A stretch of 64,000 nt of DNA from Paenibacillus pedocola (GCF_031599675.1 NZ_CP134223.1:3906001-3970000), one strand, 5' to 3'; counted from the first letter of the stretch, positions 1 to 9,229 are shown. A program made the numbers and translations. Notes: generated from the sequence alone by a model not told the origin.

Positions 1-1333
1 CGTCCACCTGCATATCAATACGATCCAGCAGCGGGCCAGAGATTTTTGCCCGGTACTGGGCAATCCTGGCCGGGCTGCAGGTGCATCTCTGGTGGGTTCC
101 CGCGTTTCCTAAATAACCGCAGCTGCACGGATTCATCGAACACGCCAGTAAGAAACGCGCAGGGAATGTAAATGCTGCACGGGCACGGCTGATTGTCACG
201 AGGCCATCTTCCAACGGCTGCCGCAGTACTTCCAGCACATTGCGGGAGAATTCCGGCAATTCATCAAGAAACAGAATGCCGCGGTGTGCTAAGCTCACTT
301 CCCCGGGCTTCGGAAGGCCTCCCCCTCCGATAAGACCGGCTCCCGAAATTGTGTGATGCGGGGAACGGAACGGCCTGCTGCGCAAGAGACCGCTATGGGC
401 ATCCTTTAGCTTACCGGCTGCACTGAATATTTTGGTAACCTCCAGTGATTCACTGTCGCTTAAGCCTGGAAGAATTCCCGGCAGCCGCTTGATCAGCATC
501 GTCTTGCCCGTCCCTGGAGGGCCCATCAGAACGATGTTATGCATACCCGCTGCCGCAATTGTCAGCGCCCGCTTCACATGATTCTGACCCAGTACATCAC
601 TATAATCCTCTTTCATCAAACCGTCCGCAGCAGGAATAGCAGCAGCATCCGAATATCTCGGTATATATTTCAAATGCTCCAGATCCTCCGCTAATACCGG
701 GGGCTTGTCCTGCGCTGCAGTGCCGGTACCGACAATCACCGGAAACGGAAGTACATGCTGCAAGGGAGCAGTATTTGATAGTGATGCTAAATGTTCCCCT
801 GGCTCAGAAGCATCGCATCCCCCTGTTCCCTGTTCTTTCTGCTTCAGCTCCTGCAGATGATCCGCAGCATACACGTTCATCCCACTTATCAGCGCAGCCT
901 CGGCCGCATTCCCGCGGGGCACCAGCACCGCCTGAAAACCCGCGCGTCGGGCAGCCTCAACCATCGGCAGCACACCAGTGACGGGTCTAAGACTGCCGTC
1001 CAGTGCCAATTCACCGATCAGCAGCATTTTTTCGGCTGCCGGCATTATCAGCTGGGCACTGGTCGTCAGAATTCCAAGTGCAATAGCCAGATCGAATGCT
1101 GATCCCTCCTTGCGCAGATCCGCCGGAGCGAGATTGATCGTGACCCGCTGCTGGGGATAGCGGTAGCCGCAATTTTTGACAGCAGCCCGCACCCTTTCCA
1201 CAGCTTCGCGAATGGCCGAGTCGGGTAATCCAATGATGTTCGTCTGTGGCAACCCGTTGGCCAGATCAATTTCGACCCCAATCATAACGCCTTCAATTCC
1301 GTACAGGCAGGCACTGTGCATTTTTCCGTACAT
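1..1333 (-). CDS. yifB: YifB/ComM-family Mg-chelatase-like AAA+ ATPase (3' end outside window)
   Basis: Start ATG at 1333 is preceded by AGGAGAAGAGGTG; about 444 codons are visible before the window edge, so the C-terminus is missing. The N-terminal part ([15 protein letters not shown]...) is the Lon-protease-S16-like domain typical of YifB/ComM. A Walker A motif GPPGTGKT and a Walker B-like [11 protein letters not shown] follow, and near the edge lies a Cys-rich stretch ([12 protein letters not shown], then CTC) typical of the family. ComM is a helicase that promotes branch migration when transformed DNA is integrated; the role in Gram-positives is less well studied. It is the last visible gene of the run that includes yraN, ylqH and ylqG on the same strand. 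Assignment by motif and order is secure; function is by family. Confidence 0.93.
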   Translation of the reverse strand, partial: MYGKMHSACLYGIEGVMIGVEIDLANGLPQTNIIGLPDSAIREAVERVRAAVKNCGYRYPQQRVTINLAPADLRKEGSAFDLAIALGILTTSAQLIMPAAEKMLLIGELALDGSLRPVTGVLPMVEAARRAGFQAVLVPRGNAAEAALISGMNVYAADHLQELKQKEQGTGGCDASEPGEHLASLSNTAPLQHVLPFPVIVGTGTAAQDKPPVLAEDLEHLKYIPRYSDAAAIPAADGLMKEDYSDVLGQNHVKRALTIAAAGMHNIVLMGPPGTGKTMLIKRLPGILPGLSDSESLEVTKIFSAAGKLKDAHSGLLRSRPFRSPHHTISGAGLIGGGGLPKPGEVSLAHRGILFLDELPEFSRNVLEVLRQPLEDGLVTISRARAAFTFPARFLLACSMNPCSCGYLGNAGTHQRCTCSPARIAQYRAKISGPLLDRIDMQVD

Positions 1334-1523
1334 AACAAAAAACACCTCTTCTCCTGAAATACGCTCACGCTCAAGCGCTATAGCATCAAGAAAAAGGGTG
1401 CTTCCTCAATTTCCGCAGTATTAATAACAGTATACAAATGATCCTCTATTATAATCAAGCATTGGCAAAGGAAAAGTCAGCCGGACATAATTGCACATTT
1501 ATGCAAATGTTGTTTTTTTGCAG

Positions 1524-2033
1524 CTATCCTTCTTCACTGCCCGCAACTGCATCCCGGATTTGCGCAAACGACAGCGGTTTATAGCCCCAGTGCTCCACAC
1601 AAATGTTGAAATGGTTTTTGCCTTCGTATTTCTGTCCATGGATATGACCGTGCACATTTACGTAAGGCATATGCTTGTTCATGTACATAGGTTCATGGGA
1701 GAGCATGAAAAAGTCCTTATAGATCAGCGGGTATTCACTGACCTCATCAAAACCCGCCTCCAGCCACCAGTTCCGCCCCCGTCCGCGGTCGTGATTGCCG
1801 AGGATAAGTATTTTGCGGCCGTTCAGGCTGCTGACAATCCTCCGCGTCGCTTCAAGGCCCAAAAAGGAGAAGTCTCCAAGATGGAATACGGTATCCCCGT
1901 CTTCCACCACGGAATTCCAGATCTCAATCATTACCTTATCCATCTCCTGCGCATTAATGAAGGGGCGCGACTCAAAATCAATAATCAGTTCATGCCCGAA
2001 ATGGTGGTCCGAAGTAAAATAGACATTAGACAT
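1524..2033 (-). CDS. Metallophosphoesterase family protein
   Basis: A 169-residue calcineurin-like phosphoesterase. The metal-binding blocks are visible in order: SDHHFGH near the N-terminus, HLGDFSF, LGNHDRG, SHEPM and VHGHIHG, so both metal sites should be complete. The start is set at ATG 2033 (protein begins MSNVYFTSDHH) because AAAGGTG lies about 8 bases upstream; a longer frame reaches 2117 but has no ribosome-binding site. Proteins of this size and motif layout hydrolyse phosphodiesters or nucleotides, but the substrate cannot be read from sequence. It is probably cytoplasmic, with no signal peptide. It is co-oriented with the zinc-ribbon gene upstream. Confidence 0.85.
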   Translation of the reverse strand: MSNVYFTSDHHFGHELIIDFESRPFINAQEMDKVMIEIWNSVVEDGDTVFHLGDFSFLGLEATRRIVSSLNGRKILILGNHDRGRGRNWWLEAGFDEVSEYPLIYKDFFMLSHEPMYMNKHMPYVNVHGHIHGQKYEGKNHFNICVEHWGYKPLSFAQIRDAVAGSEEG

Positions 2034-2137
2034 CTCCTGCACACCTTTCTTTACATAAAGCTTTATTGTGCCGCATTTTTCATCAATGCGAAATCCCTCA
2101 AACAACTCCCCCAACATGAAAAAAGGAGGGCCGCCGA

Positions 2138-2551
2138 TTATTTTTGCCAGTCGCGTTTGCTGGACCGCTGATGAACATCCAGATGAATCAGTTCAGCCAA
2201 AGGCGGTATTTCCTCATGCTCAACGAGCCATTTGCGCATTTCCTTAATTGCTTCGACTTGACCATTTCCTTTATCACGCCAGGTCAGCAGTTCGATTACT
2301 CTGATAACCAGCGACATCAGGCTGCTATGGCTGCTTTGACTTTTTTCCGCCCTGATTTTTTGGATCAGCGCCTCGTTCTCCCAGTCAATCAATATCTCTT
2401 CAGCTATAGCCGGCCTCATGACCGTAAAGCTCTTATTGCAATTGCTGCAGCAAATGACCGCCAAGGGCTCCGCACCCAAATCCACATCGATCTTCTGCTC
2501 ACAATGTTGGCAAGCAAAGCTTACCTGTATATTAACCGGTTGATTACTCAC
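2138..2551 (-). CDS. Small zinc-ribbon protein of unknown function
   Basis: 137 residues from a GTG start at 2551 with GGAGG 8 bases upstream; the frame stays open further upstream but without a ribosome-binding site. Two Cys pairs (CQHC, then CCSNC) about 20 residues apart near the N-terminus form a likely zinc ribbon. The remainder is helical and charged, ending SSKRDWQK. No catalytic motif is visible. It lies between yraN and a metallophosphoesterase on the same strand. I do not recognise a named family; a nucleic-acid or protein-binding role is only a guess from the zinc ribbon. Confidence 0.7.
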   Translation of the reverse strand: MSNQPVNIQVSFACQHCEQKIDVDLGAEPLAVICCSNCNKSFTVMRPAIAEEILIDWENEALIQKIRAEKSQSSHSSLMSLVIRVIELLTWRDKGNGQVEAIKEMRKWLVEHEEIPPLAELIHLDVHQRSSKRDWQK

Positions 2552-2687
2552 GGGGACAGCCTCCTCTGGTAGCATTAAAAAGACACAATAATGTTTACCC
2601 ATTTCCTTGGAGAAATGACCCATGCATGCAGTCTGTGTAAGGCCAGGCATTCGTTGCCCATCCGGAAACGGCTTATCGCTATACTTC

Positions 2688-3074
2688 TTAAAAGGCCTCA
2701 CGAATGTGCCGGAGTCCGGCAATGCTCAAATCCTCATTCAGCTGGATGCTGATCACATCGAAGGATATTCTCCGGTCCTCCTGCCCCTTCATATGCAAAT
2801 AGACCTCTGCCGTACTGCGTACCTGGCGGATTTTGCGGATATCCACCGACTCCTCCGGTGTTCCCTGCAGCGGACTGCCGCTGCGGCTCCGCACCTCAAT
2901 AAATACGAGGTCTCCCCCGTGCTCGGCAATCAGGTCCAGTTCACCGCTGCGGCAGCGCCAGTTAGCCTCCAGAATAACGTAACCCTGCGAGGACAAATAC
3001 AAGGCTGCCGCTTGTTCCGCAGCCGCCCCTTTTAGCTTGCGGCTGAAATGCTGACTATTGTAGGATTCCCTCAC
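2688..3074 (-). CDS. yraN: YraN family protein (UPF0102, restriction-endonuclease-like fold)
   Basis: 128 residues from a GTG start at 3074 with GGAG 7 bases upstream. The family signature is visible: G-AAEQAAALYL, then NWRCRSGELDLIAEHGGDLVFIEVRSR, which holds the E-x(n)-D-x(n)-E-V-K/R nuclease-like core (here EVR). UPF0102 proteins are predicted Holliday-junction-resolvase-like nucleases; biochemical evidence is sparse. The gene overlaps the end of ylqH by 4 bases, indicating translational coupling. In many genomes yraN stands next to rnhB and yifB, as here. Confidence 0.92.
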   Translation of the reverse strand: MRESYNSQHFSRKLKGAAAEQAAALYLSSQGYVILEANWRCRSGELDLIAEHGGDLVFIEVRSRSGSPLQGTPEESVDIRKIRQVRSTAEVYLHMKGQEDRRISFDVISIQLNEDLSIAGLRHIREAF

Positions 3075-3376
3075 TTCGGTCTCCGTTCCCCGGCAGAACG
3101 GTCGCTTTGATAGACAAAGCTGAGTATTTCGGCCACGAGATTATAGAGCTCCGGTGGAATTTGCTGATTCAGATCCAGCTGGGAAAGCACCTCCACGAGT
3201 GCAGCATCCTCCTGTACAGCTACTCCATTCTCTTTGGCTTTCTGCAGAATCAGATCCGCGACTACACCCTGGCCTTTAGCGACAACTACCGGAGCTTCGG
3301 TTTTCCCGGGTGTATATTTCAAGGCAACAGCCTTTTTCATTCTGTAGGTAAGCTCTTCATTACTCTCTTCACTCAT
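3071..3376 (-). CDS. ylqH: FlhB C-terminal-domain-like protein (YlqH)
   Basis: 101 residues. It matches the cytoplasmic C-terminal domain of the flagellar/type III export switch FlhB/YscU (KAVALKYTPGKTEAPVVVAKGQGVVADLILQKAKENGV...), but has no membrane domain and lacks the NPTH autocleavage motif. It overlaps ylqG by ATGA coupling. The FliK-like ylqG plus FlhB-C-like ylqH pair outside the flagellar operon is known in Bacillus (ylqG-ylqH) and has no settled function. By analogy the two products may bind each other, as FliK binds FlhB-C, but no flagellar gene is in this window. Confidence 0.88.
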   Translation of the reverse strand: MSEESNEELTYRMKKAVALKYTPGKTEAPVVVAKGQGVVADLILQKAKENGVAVQEDAALVEVLSQLDLNQQIPPELYNLVAEILSFVYQSDRSAGERRPK

Positions 3377-5634
3377 ATGCGGTAATCGACTCCTTTATAG
3401 GAATCCGGAACATAATCGGCCAGCTTCGCCGCAGTTTGTGCCGATGCGGAAGCCAAATTCGCTTCCGGTAACGGCTCTGTGCGCAGGCTTGACAGCTGGT
3501 AACCGATGGATTCCACTGCCGCCGCTACATCATCCCGCCGTTCTTCCAGCAGCTCAAGTACCCAAGGATCATTGTTATGCAGCTTCAGGTTAACGATCCG
3601 GTCCACAACCTGAACGTCGACCATTGTCTGGCCCAACTGCTTCATGTCGAGATCAAACCAGAGCCGGCAATTCGCCGCATCCAGTTCCCCCTTGCGGCCC
3701 CGCCGCGACTGAATATGAACGGATGCCGTCTCCTGCCCATCCGCACCCCGCAGCGGCAGGAACAGGGTCACCTGCGCGAAAGGCGCCGTGCGGTCCGTAT
3801 TCAGCAGCAGCTGCTGGCCCGTTAGCTGCTGGATCAGCTGGCCCGCGGCTTCCTTGACCGCGGGCGGGGCTTCGCTGCTGCCAATCACCTGCAGCAGCAC
3901 GCCCTTCAGCGTATCGGCAGTATCCGCCTCGCCGATGGCTGGCTGCAGCGCCGCCTGCGGCAGCGCTGCTTCGCGCACCCCCGCGGCCGCAGGCGCTGCC
4001 GCGGTGCGCACATCCGCGGCTGCCGGCGCGCCGCCGCGGACCGCCTGCTGCTCGTGCTCCGCACCGAGCAGCTTCAGCACCCGCCCCACCCAAGACTCCG
4101 TGTCTTGGGCAGGGGCGGGTGCCCCTCCCGGCTGCTGCGCTGACGCAGCCGGGCTATCCCCGCGCGGCGCGCCAGCCGCGGGGGCCAGCTCCTGCCCCGC
4201 CGCAGCAGGCGGGGCGTTACCGGCAGCAGGCTGGGCGTTACCGGCAGCAGGCTGGGCGGGTGCGCCAGCCTGCTCTGTGAGCTGCGGCAGCGTGCCGCGC
4301 AGCTCAGAGAGGACGCCCTGCAGCTTCGCGAGCAGGGCACCCCCGGTGGCCTCCGCAGCCACCGGCCTCGCGGCACTCCCCAATGCTTCGGGAGCTGCCC
4401 CCTTCACTGCATTCCCATCAGCCTCCGCTAGCGCGGTATTGCCCGCAGCCCTTGCAGCATCTGCAGCCCCCGGCTTGGCAGTAGCTCCTGCTGCCTCTGA
4501 TCCGGTGCTCCCCGCCGTATTTCCTTGGATCCCTGCAGCGGAGACCGTTCTTGCCGTATCTGCAGTTCCTGGCTTAGCGGCAGTTCCTGCTCCCCCGGCT
4601 TCAGCACTTCCCGTGATATTCCCTTGAGCACCTGCAGCAACAGTTCCGGATAACGGTTGTTCTTTACCAGTGCCTGTTTTGAAAAGTATAGCGCTACCGG
4701 CGGATTCCCCTTCAGCCGGCACTCCGCTTGCCACAGCACCTTCCGGCTCCTGATCGCCTATTCTTATCACTGCTGCTCCGCCAGCCTGCTCAGATTTCCC
4801 TGCGGAAGCCCGCTGCATATCTGTGTGCTGTGAAGCTGACTTCGTGCCAACCGCAGCATCATCTGTCACGGAAGTCCCACCAAAACCTTTGCCGGCTGCC
4901 AAGCGGACATCTTCAGGATCATTTCCGGAAGCATGATCGATAGCCGCTCCGGCACCTGCAGCAACGCCAGCACCACTAGTAGTGGCCTGCTTATCCGGAC
5001 GAGTGACTGCATTCCCGCCGCTGCTGTTGTCTTCCTCCTGCTGAACCCATGCTCCAAGCTCTGTTTCGAGTTTGGCCAGCAGCTCATGCAGCTTCGGTCC
5101 AAAAACGGCCTGCTGAATTCCCTTCACACTCTCCGTAGTAACCGGAAGACCCCGTTTCACCGAGATGACGGCAGACTCCAGCCATTCTGAAGTCGGAACG
5201 CCCTGTGGCTTAGCATTCATAACAGCGTCCAACTTTGCAGCCGTCTCTTTGGTCAGTGGCAGGCCTCCTGACAGTATCGCCCGAATGATTTCCTTCCCTG
5301 CCTTAGAGTCCGTAAGACCGAGCGACTCCAGGGCTTCACCCATCATTTGCGGGGATGACAGTGTAGCATCACTAAGGGAGACCGGCTTAAGGACCGGCAG
5401 CCCTCCCTCGCCGGGAGGTGCAACCTGCAGCGTCATCGTCTGTCCGGGCTGCAGCGGAGTTTCCAGCTCAGCGCGGACAGATGTGCCTTGAATTTGTACT
5501 ACCGCTTCCTTGCCGGTGTCTGATACGCTGAGGACTAGACCGCGGACGACCTGTCCTTCCTTTAGTTCCAGCGCTTTGGCTTCACCCGGCTTACTGTCTC
5601 CGAGCAGCCCGCGAATTAAAGATCCGATATTCAT
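3373..5634 (-). CDS. ylqG: YlqG-like protein with FliK-type C-terminal domain and Ala/Pro/Gly-rich linker
   Basis: 753 residues, start ATG 5634 after GGAAGGGAGGG. The N-terminal ~100 residues are compact (LKEGQVVRGLVLSVSDTGKEAV...). Residues ~190-540 are a low-complexity Ala/Gly/Pro/Thr linker with near-repeats (AAKPGTADTAR/ATAKPGAADAAR; PAAGNA repeated). The last ~180 resemble the FliK/hook-length-control C-domain (FAQVTLFLPL...GELDAANCRLWFDLDMKQLGQTMVDVQVV...). In the linker, 4213-4254 is a perfect 21-bp tandem duplication, and this part is much richer in G+C than its flanks. It is followed directly by ylqH. The role is unknown; a length-gauge or scaffold is inference from the FliK fold. 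Confidence 0.85.
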   Translation of the reverse strand: MNIGSLIRGLLGDSKPGEAKALELKEGQVVRGLVLSVSDTGKEAVVQIQGTSVRAELETPLQPGQTMTLQVAPPGEGGLPVLKPVSLSDATLSSPQMMGEALESLGLTDSKAGKEIIRAILSGGLPLTKETAAKLDAVMNAKPQGVPTSEWLESAVISVKRGLPVTTESVKGIQQAVFGPKLHELLAKLETELGAWVQQEEDNSSGGNAVTRPDKQATTSGAGVAAGAGAAIDHASGNDPEDVRLAAGKGFGGTSVTDDAAVGTKSASQHTDMQRASAGKSEQAGGAAVIRIGDQEPEGAVASGVPAEGESAGSAILFKTGTGKEQPLSGTVAAGAQGNITGSAEAGGAGTAAKPGTADTARTVSAAGIQGNTAGSTGSEAAGATAKPGAADAARAAGNTALAEADGNAVKGAAPEALGSAARPVAAEATGGALLAKLQGVLSELRGTLPQLTEQAGAPAQPAAGNAQPAAGNAPPAAAGQELAPAAGAPRGDSPAASAQQPGGAPAPAQDTESWVGRVLKLLGAEHEQQAVRGGAPAAADVRTAAAPAAAGVREAALPQAALQPAIGEADTADTLKGVLLQVIGSSEAPPAVKEAAGQLIQQLTGQQLLLNTDRTAPFAQVTLFLPLRGADGQETASVHIQSRRGRKGELDAANCRLWFDLDMKQLGQTMVDVQVVDRIVNLKLHNNDPWVLELLEERRDDVAAAVESIGYQLSSLRTEPLPEANLASASAQTAAKLADYVPDSYKGVDYRI

Positions 5635-5714
5635 GCCGTTATCCCTCCCTTCCTGCTTGTTCTCTTATTCATATATATCGACATTTTCAAGCATTTCATG
5701 AAAGAGAAACCGTT

Positions 5715-6341
5715 CTAAAATAAAGTCTGCTGTTCCGCCAGGATTCTTCCAATAAAGCTGCGCCGGTGCAATGGAGTAGGCCCGAGTGACATAATCTGCT
5801 CCCGGTGCAGCTTAGTGGCATAGCCTTTATGTATTTTAATCCCGTAGCCAGGATATAATTCCTCCCACAAGCCTTCACACAACCGGTCACGGGTTACTTT
5901 TGCAACAATGGAAGCCGCTGCAATAGACTGGCTGTTGGCATCCCCTTTGATAATCGCCTGCTGCGGCTGCGGCACATCAATTTTCTCGGCATCAATCAGC
6001 AAATAATCCGGGGTATGGGCAAGTCCCTCAACCGCTTTTTTCATCGCCAGCCTTGAGGCTTGCTTAATATTTATCTCATCAATAACTGTAGACTCCACAT
6101 GGCCGACGCAGACTGCCAGCGCCTGCTCCATAATAATTTCATACAAGGCATCCCGCTTCTTGGCGGTTAGCTTCTTAGAATCGTCCACACCGTCAATAAT
6201 CAGCCCTTCCGGCAAAATCACCGCCGCTGCAACCACATCGCCGAACAGGCAGCCTCTGCCCACCTCATCAACACCGGCAATCCGGCGGTAGGATTGTTCC
6301 CATCCCGCTTTTTCAAACTTCAGCATATCAATCGTACTCAT
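5715..6341 (-). CDS. rnhB: Ribonuclease HII
   Basis: 208 residues. It cleaves the RNA strand of RNA/DNA hybrids and embedded ribonucleotides. Family motifs are GVDEVGRGCLFGDVVAAAV, DDSKKL, and GDANSQSIAAASIVAKVTRD; the metal-binding Asp/Glu of DEVGRG are present. I use ATG 6341, 5 bases after GGAG; an adjacent ATG (6344) and an upstream ATG at 6395 are possible but worse placed. It stands between rbgA and ylqG as in Bacillus. A terminator after rbgA (6471-6500) suggests it has its own promoter. Confidence 0.95.
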   Translation of the reverse strand: MSTIDMLKFEKAGWEQSYRRIAGVDEVGRGCLFGDVVAAAVILPEGLIIDGVDDSKKLTAKKRDALYEIIMEQALAVCVGHVESTVIDEINIKQASRLAMKKAVEGLAHTPDYLLIDAEKIDVPQPQQAIIKGDANSQSIAAASIVAKVTRDRLCEGLWEELYPGYGIKIHKGYATKLHREQIMSLGPTPLHRRSFIGRILAEQQTLF

Positions 6342-6470
6342 CATTTCTCCACCGCCATATCCATTTATCAGGTCATCTACTAGCCAGCTTATCACAAGAA
6401 GACTTCCGGAGGCATCCCTCTTTTTGTGTATAAACCCAGCCTTCTACCGGCGGACCCGGTATGAAAACAC

Positions 6471-6500
6471 AAAAAAAGCCACCCAAACTTTTGGATGGCT
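6471..6500 (-). terminator. Rho-independent terminator after rbgA
   Basis: On the minus strand an AGCCATCC...GGGTGGCT hairpin with one mismatch is followed by seven T. It lies 23 bases beyond the rbgA stop codon. Confidence 0.8.
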
Positions 6501-6522
6501 CATTTACGAATACTCTCCGTAC

Positions 6523-7383
6523 TTAAGGCATTTCCAGCGTAAACGTCCCTAGTTTGCCTGCACGCAGCTCATGAAGCAGAGTCCGGGAAGCTTTTTCCAG
6601 GTCCACCCGTCCGCCGCTGATCAGACAACCGCGCTTGCGCCCCACCGCTTCCATGACCGCCACAATTTCATCCGGATTCTCCAGATCCTCAGGCAGCTTC
6701 TCAATCCCGAAACGCTCCTTGAACCTGGAACCGTAATCCTTGATCAGATATTTAACCGCATAGAAGGCGATATCCTCAACGTTAAGGACCTCTTCTTTGA
6801 TAGCTCCGGTAATGGCCAGACGGTAGCCCACTTCCTGATCTTCAAATTTCGGCCACAAAATTCCGGGGGTATCCAGCAGTTCCAGATTTCCGCCCGTCTT
6901 AATCCATTGCTGGCCCTTGGTCACACCAGGACGGTCACCGGTTAAAGCAATACTCCGGCCTGCCATCTTATTGATCAGCGTGGATTTGCCTACGTTTGGA
7001 ATGCCTACGATCAGAGCCCGGCTCGCCCGCGGATTCATTCCCTTGGCAATTTGCCGGTCGATTTTCTCTTTAAGCAAAAGCTTAACCTGCTCAGGGATGT
7101 CCTTAATACCTGTTCCGGTAGACGCATCTACAGGATGAGCAACATGGCCTTCAGCTCTAAAATAGGCCAGCCATTTGCGCGTCGCCTCAGGATCAGCCAG
7201 ATCGCTTTTATTGAGAATGATCAGCCTTGGCTTATCCCGCAAAATATCGTCAATCATCGGATTGCGGCTGGAAAGCGGCAGACGGGAATCGAGCAGTTCT
7301 ATTGCAACATCAATCAGCTTCAGCTTGTCCTCGATTTGCCGTCTAGCCTTCGTCATATGACCGGGGAACCATTGAATGGCCAT
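6523..7383 (-). CDS. rbgA: Ribosome biogenesis GTPase RbgA (YlqF)
   Basis: 286 residues. Circularly permuted GTPase: the G4 motif NKSD (about residue 58) precedes G1 GIPNVGKST (about 126) and G3 DTPG, which is diagnostic. The N-terminus MAIQWFPGHMTKARRQ is the conserved RbgA signature. It acts in late 50S assembly, helping incorporation of late proteins such as L16. Start ATG 7383 has AAAGGAGG about 8 bases upstream; a GTG three codons earlier overlaps that site and is less likely. It follows lepB and rplS in order. Confidence 0.96.
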   Translation of the reverse strand: MAIQWFPGHMTKARRQIEDKLKLIDVAIELLDSRLPLSSRNPMIDDILRDKPRLIILNKSDLADPEATRKWLAYFRAEGHVAHPVDASTGTGIKDIPEQVKLLLKEKIDRQIAKGMNPRASRALIVGIPNVGKSTLINKMAGRSIALTGDRPGVTKGQQWIKTGGNLELLDTPGILWPKFEDQEVGYRLAITGAIKEEVLNVEDIAFYAVKYLIKDYGSRFKERFGIEKLPEDLENPDEIVAVMEAVGRKRGCLISGGRVDLEKASRTLLHELRAGKLGTFTLEMP

Positions 7384-7418
7384 TGCCGTCACCTCCTTTG
7401 ACTTTGTGTCAGCTTATT

Positions 7419-8039
7419 TTAATGATTAATTACAGTAATATCTTTGACCGGCCAGAAGATCAGATCGGCACGGCCGACAATATCCCCCAGCGGCACATAG
7501 CCGATCATCCGGCTGTCTGTACTGTCAGAGCGGTTATCTCCCATTACAAATACATGTCCTTCCGGTACAGTACCATCCGGCAATTCTTCATTCGGGAAAT
7601 CCTTATTATTATAGAGAGCATTGTTATTATGCGCTGCATCAATCGCATCCTGAATATACGTTTCGTCTACAGGTTCGCCGTTAACAGTTACGACATCCCC
7701 TTCCACCTTCACCGTGTCTCCAGCTACCGCAATGACCCGCTTAATAAAATCTCTGCCTTCCGAAGGCACATGGAATACAATTACCTCACCCCGCTGCGGA
7801 GAGCGGATGTCATACAGGATCTCATTCACAATTACCCGTTCACCGGTGTGGAAATTCGGCTGCATGGATGGTCCATCGACAATAAACGGCTTAAACAAAA
7901 GCCAGCGTATCAAGATTACCAGAACCAATGCAATGGCTATCGCTTTTATCCATTCAAGTACTTCATTTTTCTGCTTTCGAGGGTTCTGGCCGCCTGGTTC
8001 AACAGTCTCGCCTTGTCCCTGCTGTAAATCCTGCTGCAT
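7419..8039 (-). CDS. lepB: Type I signal peptidase
   Basis: 206 residues. It removes signal peptides from exported proteins at the outer face of the membrane. One N-terminal membrane helix (about residues 30-48) follows a charged cytoplasmic tail. The catalytic Ser58 is in GPSMQP and Lys100 in RDFIKRVI; the closing box MGDNRSDSTDSR is complete. The single-helix architecture is the Gram-positive SipS type. It sits between rplS and rbgA. Upstream (8069-8090) an 11-bp element TTGTATAGTGG is repeated in tandem, each copy offering a TATAGT -10. Confidence 0.96.
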   Translation of the reverse strand: MQQDLQQGQGETVEPGGQNPRKQKNEVLEWIKAIAIALVLVILIRWLLFKPFIVDGPSMQPNFHTGERVIVNEILYDIRSPQRGEVIVFHVPSEGRDFIKRVIAVAGDTVKVEGDVVTVNGEPVDETYIQDAIDAAHNNNALYNNKDFPNEELPDGTVPEGHVFVMGDNRSDSTDSRMIGYVPLGDIVGRADLIFWPVKDITVINH

Positions 8040-8068
8040 AGTTCACCGTCCTCTCTTTATGTTACTCT

Positions 8069-8090
8069 CACTATACAACCACTATACAAC
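8069..8090 (-). promoter_or_regulatory. Tandem TTGTATAGTGG elements, possible dual -10 upstream of lepB
   Basis: Two consecutive near-identical 11-bp units on the minus strand each contain TATAGT. They lie 30-50 bases upstream of the lepB start. No good -35 at 17 bp is seen for the distal unit (TTGGCA is at 15 bp), so this is a weak promoter call. Confidence 0.35.
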
Positions 8091-8220
8091 AAAAAAACTC
8101 CTGCCAAAAACTCCTCCACGAATTACTCCTTCAGGAGGCCTTTTCGGAGAAGCTGATCCTAAGGCATATATGTTTAAGTTCAATGTTTGCATCACAAAAA
8201 GAAACGGTTCTGCCTGCAAG

Positions 8221-8249
8221 AAAAAAGAAAAGGGCTTGAATTCAAGCCC
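8221..8249 (-). terminator. Terminator after rplS
   Basis: A perfect 9-bp inverted repeat GGGCTTGAA/TTCAAGCCC with no unpaired spacer (8232-8249) is followed on the minus strand by TTTTCTTTTTT. It separates rplS from lepB. Confidence 0.85.
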
Positions 8250-8265
8250 CTTCTTTGTCACTATT

Positions 8266-8610
8266 CTAGCGACGGATTTCTTTAATTCTTGCAGCTTTAC
8301 CGCGAAGTTCACGAAGATAGTATAGCTTCGCACGACGAACTTTACCACGACGAGCCACTTCGATTTTCTCGAGCTTAGGCGAGTTGATTGGGAAAGTTCT
8401 TTCCACACCAACACCGTAAGAAATTTTACGAACTGTAAAAGTCTCACTGATTCCACCGCCGCGACGTTTGATTACAACGCCTTCGAACAACTGGATCCGT
8501 TCACGAGTTCCTTCGATAACTTTTACGTGCACCTTCAAAGTATCACCTGGACGAAAACTAGGGATATCTTTACGAAGTTGCTCTTGCGTAATTGCTTGTA
8601 GGATATTCAT
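8266..8610 (-). CDS. rplS: 50S ribosomal protein L19
   Basis: 114 residues, full length for L19. The protein begins [19 protein letters not shown] and contains the [16 protein letters not shown] core. Strong ribosome-binding site GGAAGGAGG. In Bacillus it directly follows trmD; here about 3.4 kb of other genes separate the two. It has its own 5' region with a candidate autoregulatory leader and its own terminator, so it is probably monocistronic. Confidence 0.98.
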   Translation of the reverse strand: MNILQAITQEQLRKDIPSFRPGDTLKVHVKVIEGTRERIQLFEGVVIKRRGGGISETFTVRKISYGVGVERTFPINSPKLEKIEVARRGKVRRAKLYYLRELRGKAARIKEIRR

Positions 8611-8619
8611 TTAGGACTT

Positions 8620-8705
8620 CCTCCTTCCGTACAGGTGTTCTTGCCTCTTCCGGAGAGACCTTTGCTCTCCCTCATTATCCGCAGCGGACCACCGTATTCC
8701 ACACA
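8620..8705 (-). promoter_or_regulatory. Candidate L19 (rplS) leader RNA
   Basis: The transcript upstream of rplS contains a GGTGGTCCGCTGCGG segment and a GGAGAGC...GGTCTCTCC stem-loop just before the ribosome-binding site. A ribosomal-protein leader upstream of rplS (Rfam L19_leader) is known in low-GC Gram-positives. Position and hairpin fit, but I matched it by eye only. Confidence 0.5.
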
Positions 8706-8755
8706 ACAGAAATAATATTATCATAAAAGATAGGCTATTACAACATAATTTTTGA

Positions 8756-9052
8756 TTATAGCGGCATCATATCCCGTTTTTTCGCCTTCACCTTACAGTC
8801 CTTGCATAGTCCGACAACGCTTCCATTGTCCTGGGCATAAAATATCAGCTTGCCGTTCTTCTTCTTGCAGGAGGAGCAAGGCTGCTCGACTGTGCTATGC
8901 TTTGCTTTACGATGTCTGTCCATTGATATTACATTGCTGGCAGTACCCGCTCCCGGACTTTTGGGCTTGCTGCTACGGCTCCGGGATACAAAAGAAACAG
9001 CAATAATAACTAACACTACCATCAGAACTGCTGCATATACCATTTGGCTCAT
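8756..9052 (-). CDS. Small membrane-anchored zinc-ribbon protein
   Basis: 98 residues. One N-terminal membrane segment (about residues 4-22, VYAAVLMVVLVIIAVSFVS) is followed by a basic linker. A C-terminal domain carries two Cys pairs (CSSCKKKNG and CKDCK), which should bind one zinc on the cytoplasmic side. Start ATG 9052 with GGGAG 4-5 bases upstream. No named family recognised. It lies alone between rplS and the divergent lipoprotein gene. Confidence 0.7.
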   Translation of the reverse strand: MSQMVYAAVLMVVLVIIAVSFVSRSRSSKPKSPGAGTASNVISMDRHRKAKHSTVEQPCSSCKKKNGKLIFYAQDNGSVVGLCKDCKVKAKKRDMMPL

Positions 9053-9213
9053 CCGCTCCCTTGACCTTTCACAGTGAAAATAGTAAATAGACCGCCCTTA
9101 AATGATGTCTGAGTGACGGTCTGTTCCCGCTGCCAAGCTCCGCTGCATAAGACAGCTAATCTTTAGCCCATTTTACCATAAATACGGATCAAATTACAGT
9201 GACACCAGGCATC

Positions 9214-9229
9214 CTGGACTTTAGTCCAG
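9214..9229. repeat. Perfect 7-bp inverted repeat (CTGGACT/AGTCCAG)
   Basis: A compact inverted repeat with a 2-base spacer, about 100 bp upstream of the lipoprotein gene. It could be an operator or a small hairpin; no T-run follows on either strand. Confidence 0.4.

Noticed and set aside
3788..4627. Long plus-strand frame opposite the ylqG linker
   Set aside because: A shadow of the GC-rich repetitive ylqG coding strand; Ala/Ser/Pro-rich with no ribosome-binding site.
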